DNA of 64,000 bases from Dyadobacter sp. SG02 (GCF_900109045.1 NZ_FNYL01000002.1:496001-560000); one strand, 5' to 3'. Counted from the stretch's first letter, positions 27,223 through 37,144 are shown. The notes: generated from the letters alone by a model not told the origin. Made by a program: numbers and translations.

Positions 27223-27549
27223 ATGGACGGATACCGTTACGATACGCTGAGCGAGGCTGTAAATGATTTGCAAAAAAGGGGTTACACCCACGATTTCCTC
27301 ATCGAAGACGGCAAGGAATGCCTCTATTGCCGCCAGCGTTCGCTGGAACTCTCGCCGGAGGAATTTGTCATCGACGAAATTCATCGTTTCGAAGGTATGA
27401 CCGACCCGGCGGATGAAAGCATTGTTTTTGCCATATCGTCTTCGCAGCACGATATCCATGGCTTGGTTATCAATAGCTTCGGTGCCGATTTCGGGTATAG
27501 ATCTTCGAAGCTCGTCGAAGAGCTGCACAGAAAAGCGCGGGGAAATTGA
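27223..27549 (+). CDS. Small conserved Bacteroidota protein (often mislabelled phosphoribosylpyrophosphate synthetase)
   Basis: Protein of 108 aa from ATG 27223. It has the features of a small cytosolic family common in Bacteroidota: an N-terminal YDTLSEAVNDLQKRGYTHDF, a middle PEEFVIDEIHRFEGMTDPAD, then SIVFAISS and VINSFGADFG. It is far too short for PRPP synthetase and has no PRPP-binding loop. Length and domain order are normal for the family, whose function is unknown. It lies 40 bases after the flavoprotein gene and may be read from the same transcript, but similar genes occur alone in many genomes, so a link to quinone maturation is weak. Confidence 0.75.
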   Translation: MDGYRYDTLSEAVNDLQKRGYTHDFLIEDGKECLYCRQRSLELSPEEFVIDEIHRFEGMTDPADESIVFAISSSQHDIHGLVINSFGADFGYRSSKLVEELHRKARGN

Positions 27550-27605
27550 AGAAAAGTATAACCTATTTCTGAATCACAAGTTTCTGCGTTTCTGCCCCGA
27601 AGCCT

Positions 27606-27715
27606 CACACCGGCGGTATTCCATATGCTCATCGACTGATTGAAGAGCGGGTTGTTCGCAAACATGCTCTTCATCGTCGTGACTTTTTCGGTGTTCCAGG
27701 GGATGATCTGTCCCA
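27606..27715 (-). pseudogene. Degenerate DUF285 (BspA-like) surface-repeat fragment
   Basis: The 27550-27898 spacer has no intact gene. On the minus strand the frame reads IIPWNTEKVTTMKSMFANN and then PLFNQSMSIWNTAGV, a textbook DUF285 repeat (W-N-T..V..M..MF....FNQ....WNT..V). After that, similarity ends in unrelated residues, and a stop lies a short way upstream, so this is a remnant of a larger cell-surface repeat gene lost or rearranged here. Confidence 0.6.
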
Positions 27716-27898
27716 GGAGCCGGAGCGGCTCTGATAATCAGTCATTGATCGACCGGGGAAAGGATGTATGTACCCGCAAGTATATGAAAATGGCCAAAGC
27801 GCTGCGACGGAATAATATTTCAGGTCATTTTTGAATTCTTTGCAAAATGAGTAAAATGCACAAATATTCTTTTTTTGTCCTAACCCACGGCCTGGTAA

Positions 27899-28492
27899 AT
27901 GTCAGACTTTACGCTTCCGGATTCACAACTTTGGTGCCTGACCAAGGACGACGACCAGGCAGCCTATACGACGCTTTTCCGGAAATATTACCCCTCGCTG
28001 CTCGGTTACGCCAAGTCGCTGACCGACCAGCACGGGCTGGCTGCCGATTGCGTACAGGAAACATTCATGGAAGTGTGGCTCTACCGCAGAAATCTCGCCG
28101 TACCCGATTCCGTGAGGGCCTACCTGCTCGCGGGCGTACGCAGGCGGATCGCGCGCCGGCTCGAACGCGACCGCATTTTCAGGCATTCACGGGGCATTGA
28201 GGGGGCCGAGTTTTCCTTCCAGTTTACCCCGCTCGACGCCATGATCTCCGACGAGGAGACGCGCCGGCAGGTCCATCAGCTCAATTCTCTACTGAACCAG
28301 CTTCCCGCACGCCAGCGCGAGGCGCTTTATCTCCGGTACCATCAGCAGCTCGACATCGACGAAATCGCCCGGCTGATGCAGATCAACCCGCAATCCGCTT
28401 CCAACCTGCTCCACCGCGGCATCAAGCATATCCGGGAAGTGTGGGTAGGAGAGCTGCACACGTTCGCGCTGCTCGTTTGTGTGTATTTTTAA
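27899..28492 (+). CDS. ECF-type RNA polymerase sigma factor (PUL 1)
   Basis: Protein of 197 aa. Region 2 spans about residues 20-95 (AYTTLFRKYYPSLLGYAKSL, DCVQETFMEVW); region 4 spans about 125-185 (LNQLPARQREALYLRYHQQL, IDEIARLMQINPQSASNLLH). It heads the order sigma, FecR, STN-SusC, SusD, enzyme, so it should transcribe the SusC/D genes when released from FecR. The C-terminus adds a hydrophobic tail (ELHTFALLVCVYF) usual in Bacteroidota PUL sigma factors. The 78-base gap to fecR contains an A/T-rich stretch. No frame damage is seen. Confidence 0.9.
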   Translation: MSDFTLPDSQLWCLTKDDDQAAYTTLFRKYYPSLLGYAKSLTDQHGLAADCVQETFMEVWLYRRNLAVPDSVRAYLLAGVRRRIARRLERDRIFRHSRGIEGAEFSFQFTPLDAMISDEETRRQVHQLNSLLNQLPARQREALYLRYHQQLDIDEIARLMQINPQSASNLLHRGIKHIREVWVGELHTFALLVCVYF

Positions 28493-28571
28493 AATTTTTA
28501 TTAAAAAAATGAAATATTGGTGAGTATCGCCTGCCGGTACTGTCCTCTCCTGCCTGAAAAACCGATACTTC

Positions 28572-29639
28572 ATGCAGCGAGAAAGTTATACTACCGTTAC
28601 GCAGTTTTGTGATGATGCCTTGTTCCGCGAATGGGTGACCACCGGCCGCGACAATGCGGGCTGGGCGCAGTGGCTCGAAGCCAATGCCGACAGGCAGCGG
28701 ATGGCGCAGGAAGCACGTTACCTGATCCTGGCGATCGGCGACGATACCGCCGCTGCTACTGTTGCCGAAACCGATCAGGCGCTGGAAGAGACCTGGTGGA
28801 GGATCCACGAACAAGAGCATCGTGTGCGGCCGCTTGCGGGTTGGTGGCGCGTGGCCGCCGCCGTGCTGGTATTTGCGATCGGGCTGGCGTGGTATGCGGC
28901 ACGCCAAAATTCAGGAGAAACGGGTATTGCTATACGCAAGCCGTCAGTGCCCGCCCCGACGGAAGGCGCGATTGAGGTATTCAACGATTCGAAAGTCGCC
29001 AGGCTTGTGAACCTCGAAGATGGCAGCACGATTATCCTGCAACCCAATGGAAAACTGAGCTACCCCCGGAAGTTTGCAGCGGAAAAACGGGAGGTACATT
29101 TGTCGGGCGAGGCATTTTTTGAAGTAAGTAAAAACCGCAAACGGCCGTTCCTGGTCTATACCAACGATATTGTGACGGAGGTGGTAGGTACGAGCTTCCG
29201 CATTAAAGCCGCCGACGACCAGCCCGAAGTGGAGGTTTTTGTGAAAACCGGGGAAGTACATGTCCGGCAGATCAAACCGAAGGATCGTAATGCCGCTGAA
29301 AACGTGGTATTGCTTCCCAACCAATCCGTCAGCTACGTAAAATCTCGCAACCTCTTTGAAAAACCCGAAAACAAGGATATTCCCAAGCGGGCGATCGAAT
29401 ACCTGAATTTCGACTTTGCCGATGCGCCTGTCGGGACGATTTTCTCGACCCTCGAAAGCGCCTACGGCGTTACGATCGACTACCCTCACGACGCGCTGCG
29501 CGACTGCTACCTTTCCACTTCTTTGTCCGACGAGCCGCTCCTGTCAAAACTGAAAATCGTCTGCGAAAGTATCAGCTCCGGTACGCAGTTCCGCATGGAA
29601 GGGAACCATGTCATAGTAGAATCCACCGGATGTAATTAA
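28572..29639 (+). CDS. FecR-family anti-sigma factor (PUL 1)
   Basis: Protein of 355 aa. A cytoplasmic N-terminal part (about 1-92) binds the sigma factor, one membrane helix follows (WWRVAAAVLVFAIGLAWYAA, near 93-112), then a periplasmic FecR domain (IEVFNDSKVARLVNLEDGST, REVHLSGEAFFEVSKN, VVGTSFRIKA) and a C-terminal domain (YLNFDFADAPVGTIFSTLES) that contacts the receptor's STN domain. It transmits the substrate-bound state of the adjacent SusC across the inner membrane to the ECF sigma factor, probably through regulated proteolysis. Intact in length and order. Confidence 0.92.
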   Translation: MQRESYTTVTQFCDDALFREWVTTGRDNAGWAQWLEANADRQRMAQEARYLILAIGDDTAAATVAETDQALEETWWRIHEQEHRVRPLAGWWRVAAAVLVFAIGLAWYAARQNSGETGIAIRKPSVPAPTEGAIEVFNDSKVARLVNLEDGSTIILQPNGKLSYPRKFAAEKREVHLSGEAFFEVSKNRKRPFLVYTNDIVTEVVGTSFRIKAADDQPEVEVFVKTGEVHVRQIKPKDRNAAENVVLLPNQSVSYVKSRNLFEKPENKDIPKRAIEYLNFDFADAPVGTIFSTLESAYGVTIDYPHDALRDCYLSTSLSDEPLLSKLKIVCESISSGTQFRMEGNHVIVESTGCN

Positions 29640-29799
29640 CAGCCTGCCTATGAATTAATAACCTGCATGTAAAAAAAGAGCCGGACTGGTTCCAGCAGGC
29701 CGACTCCCGAAATCCACAACTCCGATTGCATTACGCCCTGGGAGTGGGGTGTTATTGCCCAATTTTTCTGTCGAATCGAAACAATAAACCGTCAAATCT

Positions 29800-32700
29800 A
29801 TGAAGAAAACTTTGACTGCCAAACGCTTATTGTGTCAACTCTTGATGAAGTCGTTACAACAAATCGTCCTTTTGATTGTCGTAGCCCAGCTGGCAATGGC
29901 CGGACCGCTGGCCGGTCAGAACCTGTTGGAAAAAAGAGTTACGCTAAGCCTTAACCGCGCCACGCTGGGTAGCGCATTGCAACAGCTGGAAAAAACAGCC
30001 GAGATCAAATTCTCCTACAACTCGCGCATGTTGCCGCTGAAATTCACGGTGAGCCTGAATGCCCAGAACGAACCGCTTGCTGCGGTGCTCGATAAGCTGC
30101 TATTGCCTAACAAGATCAGCTACAAGCAGGTGAGCAACCGCATTGTCCTCCGCAATCAACCGGAGGTAATCAATGCCGTAGAGCCGGTGTCCAATCCGAA
30201 TGCGGCGAAATATGCGACAGTGGTCGAAGACCGGTCGCTCGTAGGGAAGGTTTCCAGTGAAAAAGGCGAAGGCTTGCCGGGGATCAATATCGTGATCAAG
30301 GGCAGCCAGCGCGGTGCCGTAACCAATGCCGACGGCAGTTACAGCCTCCTGGTACCCGATGGCCCCCAAACCGTCGTTTTCTCGTCGGTCGGCTACATTT
30401 CGCAGGAAATCGTCGTAGCCCCGGAACGTACCGCACTGGATGTTTTGCTGAAAGTGGACGAGAAAGCCCTCGAAGAAGTGGTGGTAGTGGGTTACGGAAC
30501 ACAAAAGAAAGTTAACCTCACGGGCTCGGTGGCGACGGTGAACGTCGATAATATGCAGAGCCGCCAGGTAAGCAACAGCCTGGCCGCATTGCAGGGCCAG
30601 GTCACGGGCCTGCGCATCAGCCAGGGTACTGGTATGCCCGGGCGCGAGAGCGTTTCGCTCACACTCCGCGGGGCGAGCTCGTGGGGTACCAACACGAGCC
30701 CGCTGGTTTTGGTAGACGGCGTGGTGGGTTCGCTGGACGTGCTGCCTATGTCGGATATCGAGAGCATTTCCGTGCTGAAAGACGCCGCTTCGGCGTCGAT
30801 TTACGGGGCACGCGCTGCGAATGGGGTGATCCTCGTTACTACCAAACAAGGTAAGAAAGGCAAGCCCGCATTGACCTACAATATGTCGTTGCGCACGCAA
30901 TCACCCACCGGCGTACCGAATCAGATCTGGAATTCGGGGCAGTATATGGAGCTTTTCAACAAGGCCGTAGCCCGGAATGCGGTGAGCGCCGTGCCATTCC
31001 CGCAATCGCTGATTGACAAATACAAAGATCCCAACCGGAACAAGGATATGTTCCCGGACTACAACTGGGCGGATGCGGTATGGCAATCAGCCCCGATGCA
31101 GGAGCATAATGTGGGTGTAAATGGCGGTTCCGACGCTTTTAAATACAATATGTCGGCCGGGATCATCGATCAGAAGGGCGTGCTGATGGGCCATAAATAC
31201 AAGCGTTTCAATGGATTGGCCAATCTTTCGACGACGATCAACAAGTACATTACAGTGGGTACCAACGTGAGTTACATGAAAGGAAATTCGGTTTCTCCCT
31301 ATTACGAGAACCAGAATTTCGTACTCATGACCATGACCCAGGCGCCTTTGGTGAAGCCCTACCTGCCCGACGGGAGCGGACGCTATACGGACAAGGCCAT
31401 ACCCACCGGCGTCGGCGGTACGCAGAACAACCGTAACCCGTTCTGGATCGCCAACGAAACTTACCGCGATTATGAGGATTGGCAGGCCAACGTGCAGGGC
31501 TGGCTCGATGTGAATTTCCTGCAAACCGAGAAAATGGGTTTGAAATGGAGTTCCAAATATGCCAGCCGGTTCGCCGAACAGTTCCGTAACATCTACCATT
31601 ACGGTGCCGACGCGTACTATTATCTTCCTGAAAATGAATACATGGCAGGCGGTGCCAATGTGTACCAAAAAGGCACCCCGTTCGGGCCGGAAGCGTTGGG
31701 CGTGAACCAGGGCAATTTCCGTACGCTGCTGAATACCTTCTATTCGTCGGTGAACTGGAACTGGAATCCCGACCGGCAGGACATTTCGTTCATGGTCGGT
31801 TACAGCCAGGAGGAGCAGAAATACCGCTGGCTGGGTGGTACGCGCAATGTGTTTCCTGTCAAAAACATGTACGAACTCGACGGTATGGGCCCGTTGAACC
31901 AGACTACCACCGGCGGGCTCACCGAATGGGCATTCCAATCGCTTTTCGGGCGTGCTACCTATGCATTCGCCCAGAAATACCTGGTGGAAGCCAATTTCCG
32001 GTACGACGGTACCTCACGCATTTACAAGGACAGCCGCTGGGGCTTTTTCCCGTCCGCGTCGGCCGCGTGGCGGATCAGCGAGGAGGCTTTTGTCCGCGAC
32101 GGCGCCAGTTGGATCGATAATCTGAAACTGCGGGCTTCGTATGGGTTGCTGGGTAATGCCAATATCAGTGAATACAAAGTCGGGAATGCCAATCTGGGTG
32201 AGTATCCCTGGCAAGACACTTATGTTTCTACAACCTATGCGTTCAATGAAGCCCTTATGCAGGGCGTTCAGCAAACGGCGTTCCGTAACCGGGGGCTAAG
32301 ATGGGAAAAAACCACCGTCGCCGACATCGGCCTGGATTTCAACCTCAAAAGCGATCTGATTTACGGTACCATCGACTGGTACAACAAGCTGACGACGGGC
32401 ATTCTGGCCGGCGCCATTATCCCCGCCAGTGCAGGCATGTCTGCCCCGGTGATCAATTACGGTACGCTCAGAAATTATGGTATTGAAATTGAGCTCGGGC
32501 ACAAAGGCAAGTTTGGTTCGGTGGAATATGGGTTGAATGGGCAGCTTTCGGTGAACCGCAACAAGGTGATCAAGTTTCCCGCACCGGCTTACAGCGACCG
32601 CATTATCCAGGAGGGCCTGCCGTACCGCGACTACTATTTATACGAATACACCGGTCTTTTCAAATCCGAAGAGGAGCTCAAAGCCGTGGTAACACCCGGT

Positions 32701-33279
32701 AACCCGCAACTGGGGGATATTAAATTCAAAGACCAGAACAACGACGGCAAGATTGACGGCGACGACCGCATTCGTGTGAAAGGCGCTTATCCGGGCTTTA
32801 TTTACTCGTTCGGGGGTAATGTGCGGTGGAAAAATTTCGACCTCGCCGTTTTCTTCCAGGGCGTGCAGGGTCAGAAGGTAAGGACTTATTTCTTTGGTGA
32901 AGACCCATTCTCGCAAGGCTCGTCGCCACACCCGAAATTCCTCGATGCCTACGATCCCGTTACCAATCCCGATTCGGAAGTGCCGGCCATCTATGGCTGG
33001 GGATACGCGCCCATGACCGGCGGAACGGCCCAGAATTCCACCTATTTTCTCAAAGACGCCTCGTACCTGCGCCTGAAAAACTTGCAGATCGGCTACACCA
33101 TACCAACCTCCATCACGAAAAAAGTGGGTATCAGCCATTTGAAAGTATTCCTGACAGGCGATAACATCCTCACTTTCACCAAATACCCCGACCTCGATCC
33201 CGAGCGGGCGGGCGACGGCTGGCATGCGCAATATCCGCAGCTGAAAGTGTATTCGGTGGGCTTGAACCTGAAATTCTGA
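29800..33279 (+). CDS. susC: SusC-family TonB-dependent transporter with STN signalling domain (PUL 1)
   Basis: Protein of 1159 aa. The N-terminus is long and charged before a hydrophobic signal (QIVLLIVVAQLAMAGPLAGQ). An STN domain follows (about 45-110; RVTLSLNRATLGSALQQLEK), then a carboxypeptidase-like beta domain (from 147), the SusC box EEVVVVGYGTQKKVNLTG (near 226), plug and barrel ending in SVGLNLKF. It imports oligosaccharides with its SusD lid, and the STN domain signals to the adjacent FecR. The 160-base leader from 29640 has a GC-rich imperfect hairpin (GAGCCGGACT/AGGCCGACTC) and no gene. susD follows after a short repeat-containing gap. Confidence 0.94.
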   Translation: MKKTLTAKRLLCQLLMKSLQQIVLLIVVAQLAMAGPLAGQNLLEKRVTLSLNRATLGSALQQLEKTAEIKFSYNSRMLPLKFTVSLNAQNEPLAAVLDKLLLPNKISYKQVSNRIVLRNQPEVINAVEPVSNPNAAKYATVVEDRSLVGKVSSEKGEGLPGINIVIKGSQRGAVTNADGSYSLLVPDGPQTVVFSSVGYISQEIVVAPERTALDVLLKVDEKALEEVVVVGYGTQKKVNLTGSVATVNVDNMQSRQVSNSLAALQGQVTGLRISQGTGMPGRESVSLTLRGASSWGTNTSPLVLVDGVVGSLDVLPMSDIESISVLKDAASASIYGARAANGVILVTTKQGKKGKPALTYNMSLRTQSPTGVPNQIWNSGQYMELFNKAVARNAVSAVPFPQSLIDKYKDPNRNKDMFPDYNWADAVWQSAPMQEHNVGVNGGSDAFKYNMSAGIIDQKGVLMGHKYKRFNGLANLSTTINKYITVGTNVSYMKGNSVSPYYENQNFVLMTMTQAPLVKPYLPDGSGRYTDKAIPTGVGGTQNNRNPFWIANETYRDYEDWQANVQGWLDVNFLQTEKMGLKWSSKYASRFAEQFRNIYHYGADAYYYLPENEYMAGGANVYQKGTPFGPEALGVNQGNFRTLLNTFYSSVNWNWNPDRQDISFMVGYSQEEQKYRWLGGTRNVFPVKNMYELDGMGPLNQTTTGGLTEWAFQSLFGRATYAFAQKYLVEANFRYDGTSRIYKDSRWGFFPSASAAWRISEEAFVRDGASWIDNLKLRASYGLLGNANISEYKVGNANLGEYPWQDTYVSTTYAFNEALMQGVQQTAFRNRGLRWEKTTVADIGLDFNLKSDLIYGTIDWYNKLTTGILAGAIIPASAGMSAPVINYGTLRNYGIEIELGHKGKFGSVEYGLNGQLSVNRNKVIKFPAPAYSDRIIQEGLPYRDYYLYEYTGLFKSEEELKAVVTPGNPQLGDIKFKDQNNDGKIDGDDRIRVKGAYPGFIYSFGGNVRWKNFDLAVFFQGVQGQKVRTYFFGEDPFSQGSSPHPKFLDAYDPVTNPDSEVPAIYGWGYAPMTGGTAQNSTYFLKDASYLRLKNLQIGYTIPTSITKKVGISHLKVFLTGDNILTFTKYPDLDPERAGDGWHAQYPQLKVYSVGLNLKF

Positions 33280-33292
33280 GGGTATAAAAAAT

Positions 33293-33332
33293 GAGTGAAT
33301 GAGTGAATGAGTGAATGATTGATTGAATGATG
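33293..33332 (+). repeat. 8-bp tandem repeat (GAGTGAAT) between susC and susD of PUL 1
   Basis: Three perfect GAGTGAAT units (33293-33316) followed by two degenerate ones (GATTGATT, GAATGATG), in the 73-base gap before the susD start at 33353. Each unit contains ATGAGTGAATGA-type mini-ORFs. Copy-number change would alter the spacing to susD. Confidence 0.85.
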
Positions 33333-33352
33333 ATTTAAAAGATATACTTGAT

Positions 33353-34807
33353 ATGAAAACTTTTCTAAACCGTATTCTTTTGCCGGCGTTGTTCGTAGCG
33401 TCGATCATGGGTTGCAGCGATGATTTTCTGGATAAAAATCCGCCGCAGGAAATCGACGCGGGGCAGTTCTGGACCTCGGAGGGCGACGTGCAAATGGGCC
33501 TGGCAGGCTGTTATGCCCGCATGAAAGGCACTTACGTGACCTGGCACCGCAGCTATTTCGATGCGGCCGCCGACAATGGGTGGGCGCAGCATTACGGCGA
33601 CATCCGACTCATGCAGTCGGGTACGCTCGATCCTGCGAACTCGGGAGCGCCGAGGTCGTTGTACACCTCGTGCTATGCCGGTATAGCGGGAGTCAATATT
33701 TTTCTCAAAAACTTCACGAAAGTGGCCCTGCCGGATGCGGCCGCGAAAGTTTATGAAGCCGAAGCGCGTTTCCTGCGGGCGATGTTCTATTTCGAGCTCG
33801 TGCAGCATTGGGGTGGGGTGGTGATTTACAAGGAAGTACCTGCCGATGTGGAGCAGTTGAAGATCGCGAAGTCTACCAAAGAGGAGGTTTACAAATTCAT
33901 TGACGAAGACCTGGCTTTCGCGGTGGCGAACCTTCCCGACGACGCTTACAAATCGGGACACGCCGTGAAAAGCAGCGCCCAGGCATTGCAGGCGCGCATT
34001 GCGTTGTTTCAGGGTAAATGGGATGATGTGATCGCGCTGACCTCGTCCATTATTTCCTCCAACAAATATTCGCTCGCGACCGATTTGGAGTCGCCGTTTA
34101 TCAAAGGAAAAGGACAGGCATCGTGCCCGGAGATCATTTTCTCCATTAAATACATCGAAACCCGCGACGGACGCCAGTCGAGCGACGGGGGGCAGGAGGT
34201 AGAATTTTTCCGCTGGGGAGGTCTCACACCGACCAAGGACCTGATCGACGAATACGAAGCCGCCGACCTCCGACTGAAAAAGTGGTATTACTTTTCACCC
34301 AACAAAACCACATTTGAACGGGAGGACGGTTTTAAATTTCAGACGGAATTCACCGCCACGAATTACGGTTTGATCAAATTCGCCGCCATCTGGGACCCGG
34401 GCCGTTTCATCCCGAGCGAGCGCGACATCCTCACCGGCCACGATATCGTACTCTTTCGCCTTTCCGACATTTACCTCATGCATGCGGAGGCGCAAATGGA
34501 GAAAGCAGGCGGTACCACCACCGATGCCAAAGCGCTTTCCTACGTGAACGCGATCCGTGCCCGCGCAGGCGTGCCGGCGTTCACGACGCTCACCCGCGTG
34601 CTCGTACGTAAGGAGCGCCGGCGCGAGCTCGCGTTCGAGGGCCTGCGGCTGTTCGATGTGGTTCGCTGGCGCATTGGCAAGGATATCAACGACAAGCTGA
34701 TCCACAGCAACATCCGGTTGAAATGGGACGATAAGTTCTATATTTGGCCGTTCTCGCAAAGCGAAATGGACATTAACAAAGCATTGGTACAAAATGAGGG
34801 ATATTAA
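33353..34807 (+). CDS. susD: SusD-family glycan-binding lipoprotein (PUL 1)
   Basis: Protein of 484 aa from ATG 33353; the signal MKTFLNRILLPALFVASIMG ends at lipidated Cys21, which supports this start over upstream in-frame ATGs. The N-terminal SusD fold has the typical DKNPPQEIDAGQFWTSE and LRAMFYFELVQHWGG; the C-terminal SusD/RagB part has LFRLSDIYLMHAEAQ and RRRELAFEGLRLFDVVRW. It forms the extracellular lid over the SusC channel and binds the glycan. The start of the GH95-like gene overlaps its last 14 bases. Confidence 0.94.
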   Translation: MKTFLNRILLPALFVASIMGCSDDFLDKNPPQEIDAGQFWTSEGDVQMGLAGCYARMKGTYVTWHRSYFDAAADNGWAQHYGDIRLMQSGTLDPANSGAPRSLYTSCYAGIAGVNIFLKNFTKVALPDAAAKVYEAEARFLRAMFYFELVQHWGGVVIYKEVPADVEQLKIAKSTKEEVYKFIDEDLAFAVANLPDDAYKSGHAVKSSAQALQARIALFQGKWDDVIALTSSIISSNKYSLATDLESPFIKGKGQASCPEIIFSIKYIETRDGRQSSDGGQEVEFFRWGGLTPTKDLIDEYEAADLRLKKWYYFSPNKTTFEREDGFKFQTEFTATNYGLIKFAAIWDPGRFIPSERDILTGHDIVLFRLSDIYLMHAEAQMEKAGGTTTDAKALSYVNAIRARAGVPAFTTLTRVLVRKERRRELAFEGLRLFDVVRWRIGKDINDKLIHSNIRLKWDDKFYIWPFSQSEMDINKALVQNEGY

Positions 34808-37109
34808 AAGTCGTATTTTCTTTCCAATCCTGCTGGCATGCGTGTGGCCGCTGGTAATCCCGGCAGCTCACGCCCAACCGGCTGCCAGGCATAACCTTCA
34901 TTTCGAAAAACTGGCCAAAGTCTGGGACGAGGCGCTTCCGCTGGGCAATGGCACCGTCGGGGCGCTGATCTGGGAGCGGGAAGGCAAGCTGCGCTTCTCG
35001 CTCGACCGCGCCGATATTTGGGACATGCGCCCGATGGCCGGCCTGCATCGTGAAGAATTCAGTTACAAATGGGTGCAGGAGCAGGTCCGCAAAAAAGATT
35101 ACAAGCCGGTGCAGCAGTATTTCGATGCGCCCTACGACCGCGAACCCGCGCCGTCCAAAATTCCTGCGGGTGCGTTGGAGTTTGATTTGCCGGCCGGATG
35201 GAAGGTAAAAAGGGCGGAGGTGCTGCTCGCGTCGGCCACCGCCGAAGTGGAATGGTCGAATGGGGTTTTGTTGAAAACTTTTGTCCATGCTACCGAGCCG
35301 GTTGGCTGGTTCCGGTTCGAGAATGTGCAGCAGGAATTGGCGCCGCAGCTCGTCGCGCCGCGGTATACCGGCGCGGTGAAGGAAGGCGGTACGGTGAATT
35401 CCCTCGTAGGCGACGACCTCGCGCGGCTGGGTTACAAGCAGGGTACCATTACCCCCGGTCCAGGCAGCATCACCTACCGGCAGGAGGGCTGGGGAGGCTT
35501 CACCTATGAGGTATCGGTGCGTTGGAAGCCTTTGCAAAACGGGGTAATAGAAGGCGTTTGGAGTGTTTCGTCGCATTACCCGAAAGCTGCGGACGCGACG
35601 GCCGCCAATGTGCTTGCCCAAGATGCATTGAAGCAAACCTATGCCTCGGCTATGGCCTCGCATCAGGCCTGGTGGAAGCGTTTTTGGGGCATGTCGGCCA
35701 TTTCGGTACCCGATCCGCTCATAGAAAAGCAATGGTACCTCGAACAATACAAATTCGGGTCGGCCGCCCGGCGCGGGGCACCGCCCATTTCCTTGCAGGC
35801 CGTCTGGACCGCCGATAATGGCCGCATTCCACCCTGGAAAGGAGATTACCACCACGACCTCAATACCCAGCTGAGCTACTGGCCCGCATACAGCGGCAAC
35901 CATCTGGAAGAAGCATTGGGCTACCTCGACCATCTCGACGAAAACAAGGAGAACTATCTCCGTTATACGAAACTGTATTTCGGCGTCGGCGGCCTGGCCG
36001 TGCCCGGCGTGACCACCCTCGACGGTACCGAAATGGGCGGCTGGATACAGTACTCGCTATCGCCCACCGTGTCGGGCTGGCTGGCGCATCATTACTACCT
36101 GCAATGGCGGTATGGTATGGACAAATCTTTTCTGAAAACGCGTGCGTACCCTTGGTTCCGGCAGGCGTGTGCCTTGTTTGAGAACATTACCGTGAAAAAT
36201 GAAAAGGGTGAGCGGCATCTTCCGATCAGTTCGAGCCCGGAGATACGTGATAATCGTCTCGAAGCATGGTTCCCGGAAACGACCAATTATGACCTGGCGC
36301 TCATCAAGTTCACATTCCAGGCCGGTGCAGAGCTGGCGGAAGTACTGAATGACAAGCCGCAGGCCGAAAAATGGCGCAAACTGCTCGCCGAATTCCCGGA
36401 TTTTGCACAGACGGAAAACAGCGAGCTCATGTTCGCACGGACCTTGCCCTACAATGAGTCACACCGCCATTTCTCGCATTTAATGGCCATTCACCCGCTG
36501 GGACTGATCAAATGGGAAGACGGCGAGCAATCCCGGAAGACAATTACCAACACCATCGCGCTGCTCGATAAGGTCGGTCCGGATTGGTGGTGCGGGTATT
36601 CTTACACGTGGCTTGCCAACCTGAAGGCACGCGCCAAAGACGGTGCCGGTGCAAGGGACGCGCTCGCGACGTTTGCCCGCGCATTCTGCCTGCCCAACAG
36701 CTTCCATGCCAACGGCGACCAGACGAAATCGGGGCTTTCCAAATTTACTTATCGCCCGTTTACACTCGAAGGCAACTTCGCATTTGCCTCGGGTTTGCAG
36801 GAAATGATGCTGCAAAGCTACGGAGGTGTGATCGAGGCAATGCCCGCGGTGCCGGCGGACTGGAAGGATGCCGCATTCAGTAACCTCCGTGCGGAGGGAG
36901 CGGTGCTGGTAAGCGCGAAAAGAAAAGGAGGGAAAGTCGTTGAGGTGAGTCTCACAACAGAACAAGCCGGAGCGTTTTCGGTGAAAAAAACTACCCCCGG
37001 CTTGGAGCTAACGACGTCGAAAGGTGTGCGAAAAGTGAAAGAGAATGAGCAAATTATCACATTCAATGCGCCGGCCGGAGCGAAAATAACACTGCGCCAG
37101 CCGGACTGA
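34794..37109 (+). CDS. Exported GH95-like alpha-L-fucosidase/galactosidase (PUL 1)
   Basis: Protein of 771 aa with a signal peptide (cleavage near AHA-QP, about residue 28). The N-terminal beta domain begins with WDEALPLGNGTVGALIWERE and RADIWDMRP; the (alpha/alpha)6 barrel has LNTQLSYWPAYSGNHLEEAL and ESHRHFSHLMAIHPLG (about residues 555-570), all typical of GH95. Such enzymes release alpha-1,2-L-fucose or alpha-L-galactose with inversion. Because the start overlaps susD by 14 bases the two are translationally coupled. Exact substrate specificity cannot be read from sequence; the catalytic Glu and Asp were not assigned with confidence. Confidence 0.82.
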   Translation: MRDIKSRIFFPILLACVWPLVIPAAHAQPAARHNLHFEKLAKVWDEALPLGNGTVGALIWEREGKLRFSLDRADIWDMRPMAGLHREEFSYKWVQEQVRKKDYKPVQQYFDAPYDREPAPSKIPAGALEFDLPAGWKVKRAEVLLASATAEVEWSNGVLLKTFVHATEPVGWFRFENVQQELAPQLVAPRYTGAVKEGGTVNSLVGDDLARLGYKQGTITPGPGSITYRQEGWGGFTYEVSVRWKPLQNGVIEGVWSVSSHYPKAADATAANVLAQDALKQTYASAMASHQAWWKRFWGMSAISVPDPLIEKQWYLEQYKFGSAARRGAPPISLQAVWTADNGRIPPWKGDYHHDLNTQLSYWPAYSGNHLEEALGYLDHLDENKENYLRYTKLYFGVGGLAVPGVTTLDGTEMGGWIQYSLSPTVSGWLAHHYYLQWRYGMDKSFLKTRAYPWFRQACALFENITVKNEKGERHLPISSSPEIRDNRLEAWFPETTNYDLALIKFTFQAGAELAEVLNDKPQAEKWRKLLAEFPDFAQTENSELMFARTLPYNESHRHFSHLMAIHPLGLIKWEDGEQSRKTITNTIALLDKVGPDWWCGYSYTWLANLKARAKDGAGARDALATFARAFCLPNSFHANGDQTKSGLSKFTYRPFTLEGNFAFASGLQEMMLQSYGGVIEAMPAVPADWKDAAFSNLRAEGAVLVSAKRKGGKVVEVSLTTEQAGAFSVKKTTPGLELTTSKGVRKVKENEQIITFNAPAGAKITLRQPD

Positions 37110-37144
37110 TTGAGGTAATTATTCAACATTCTGGATATAGCTGA

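Noticed and set aside
27223..27549. Phosphoribosylpyrophosphate synthetase
   Set aside because: At 108 aa and without a PRPP loop it cannot be that enzyme, although this label is common for the family.
27640..27834. 64-codon plus-strand open frame MKSGLFANMLFIVVTFSV in the spacer before PUL 1 sigma
   Set aside because: Its first part is the antisense of the DUF285 remnant; no family support or good start context.
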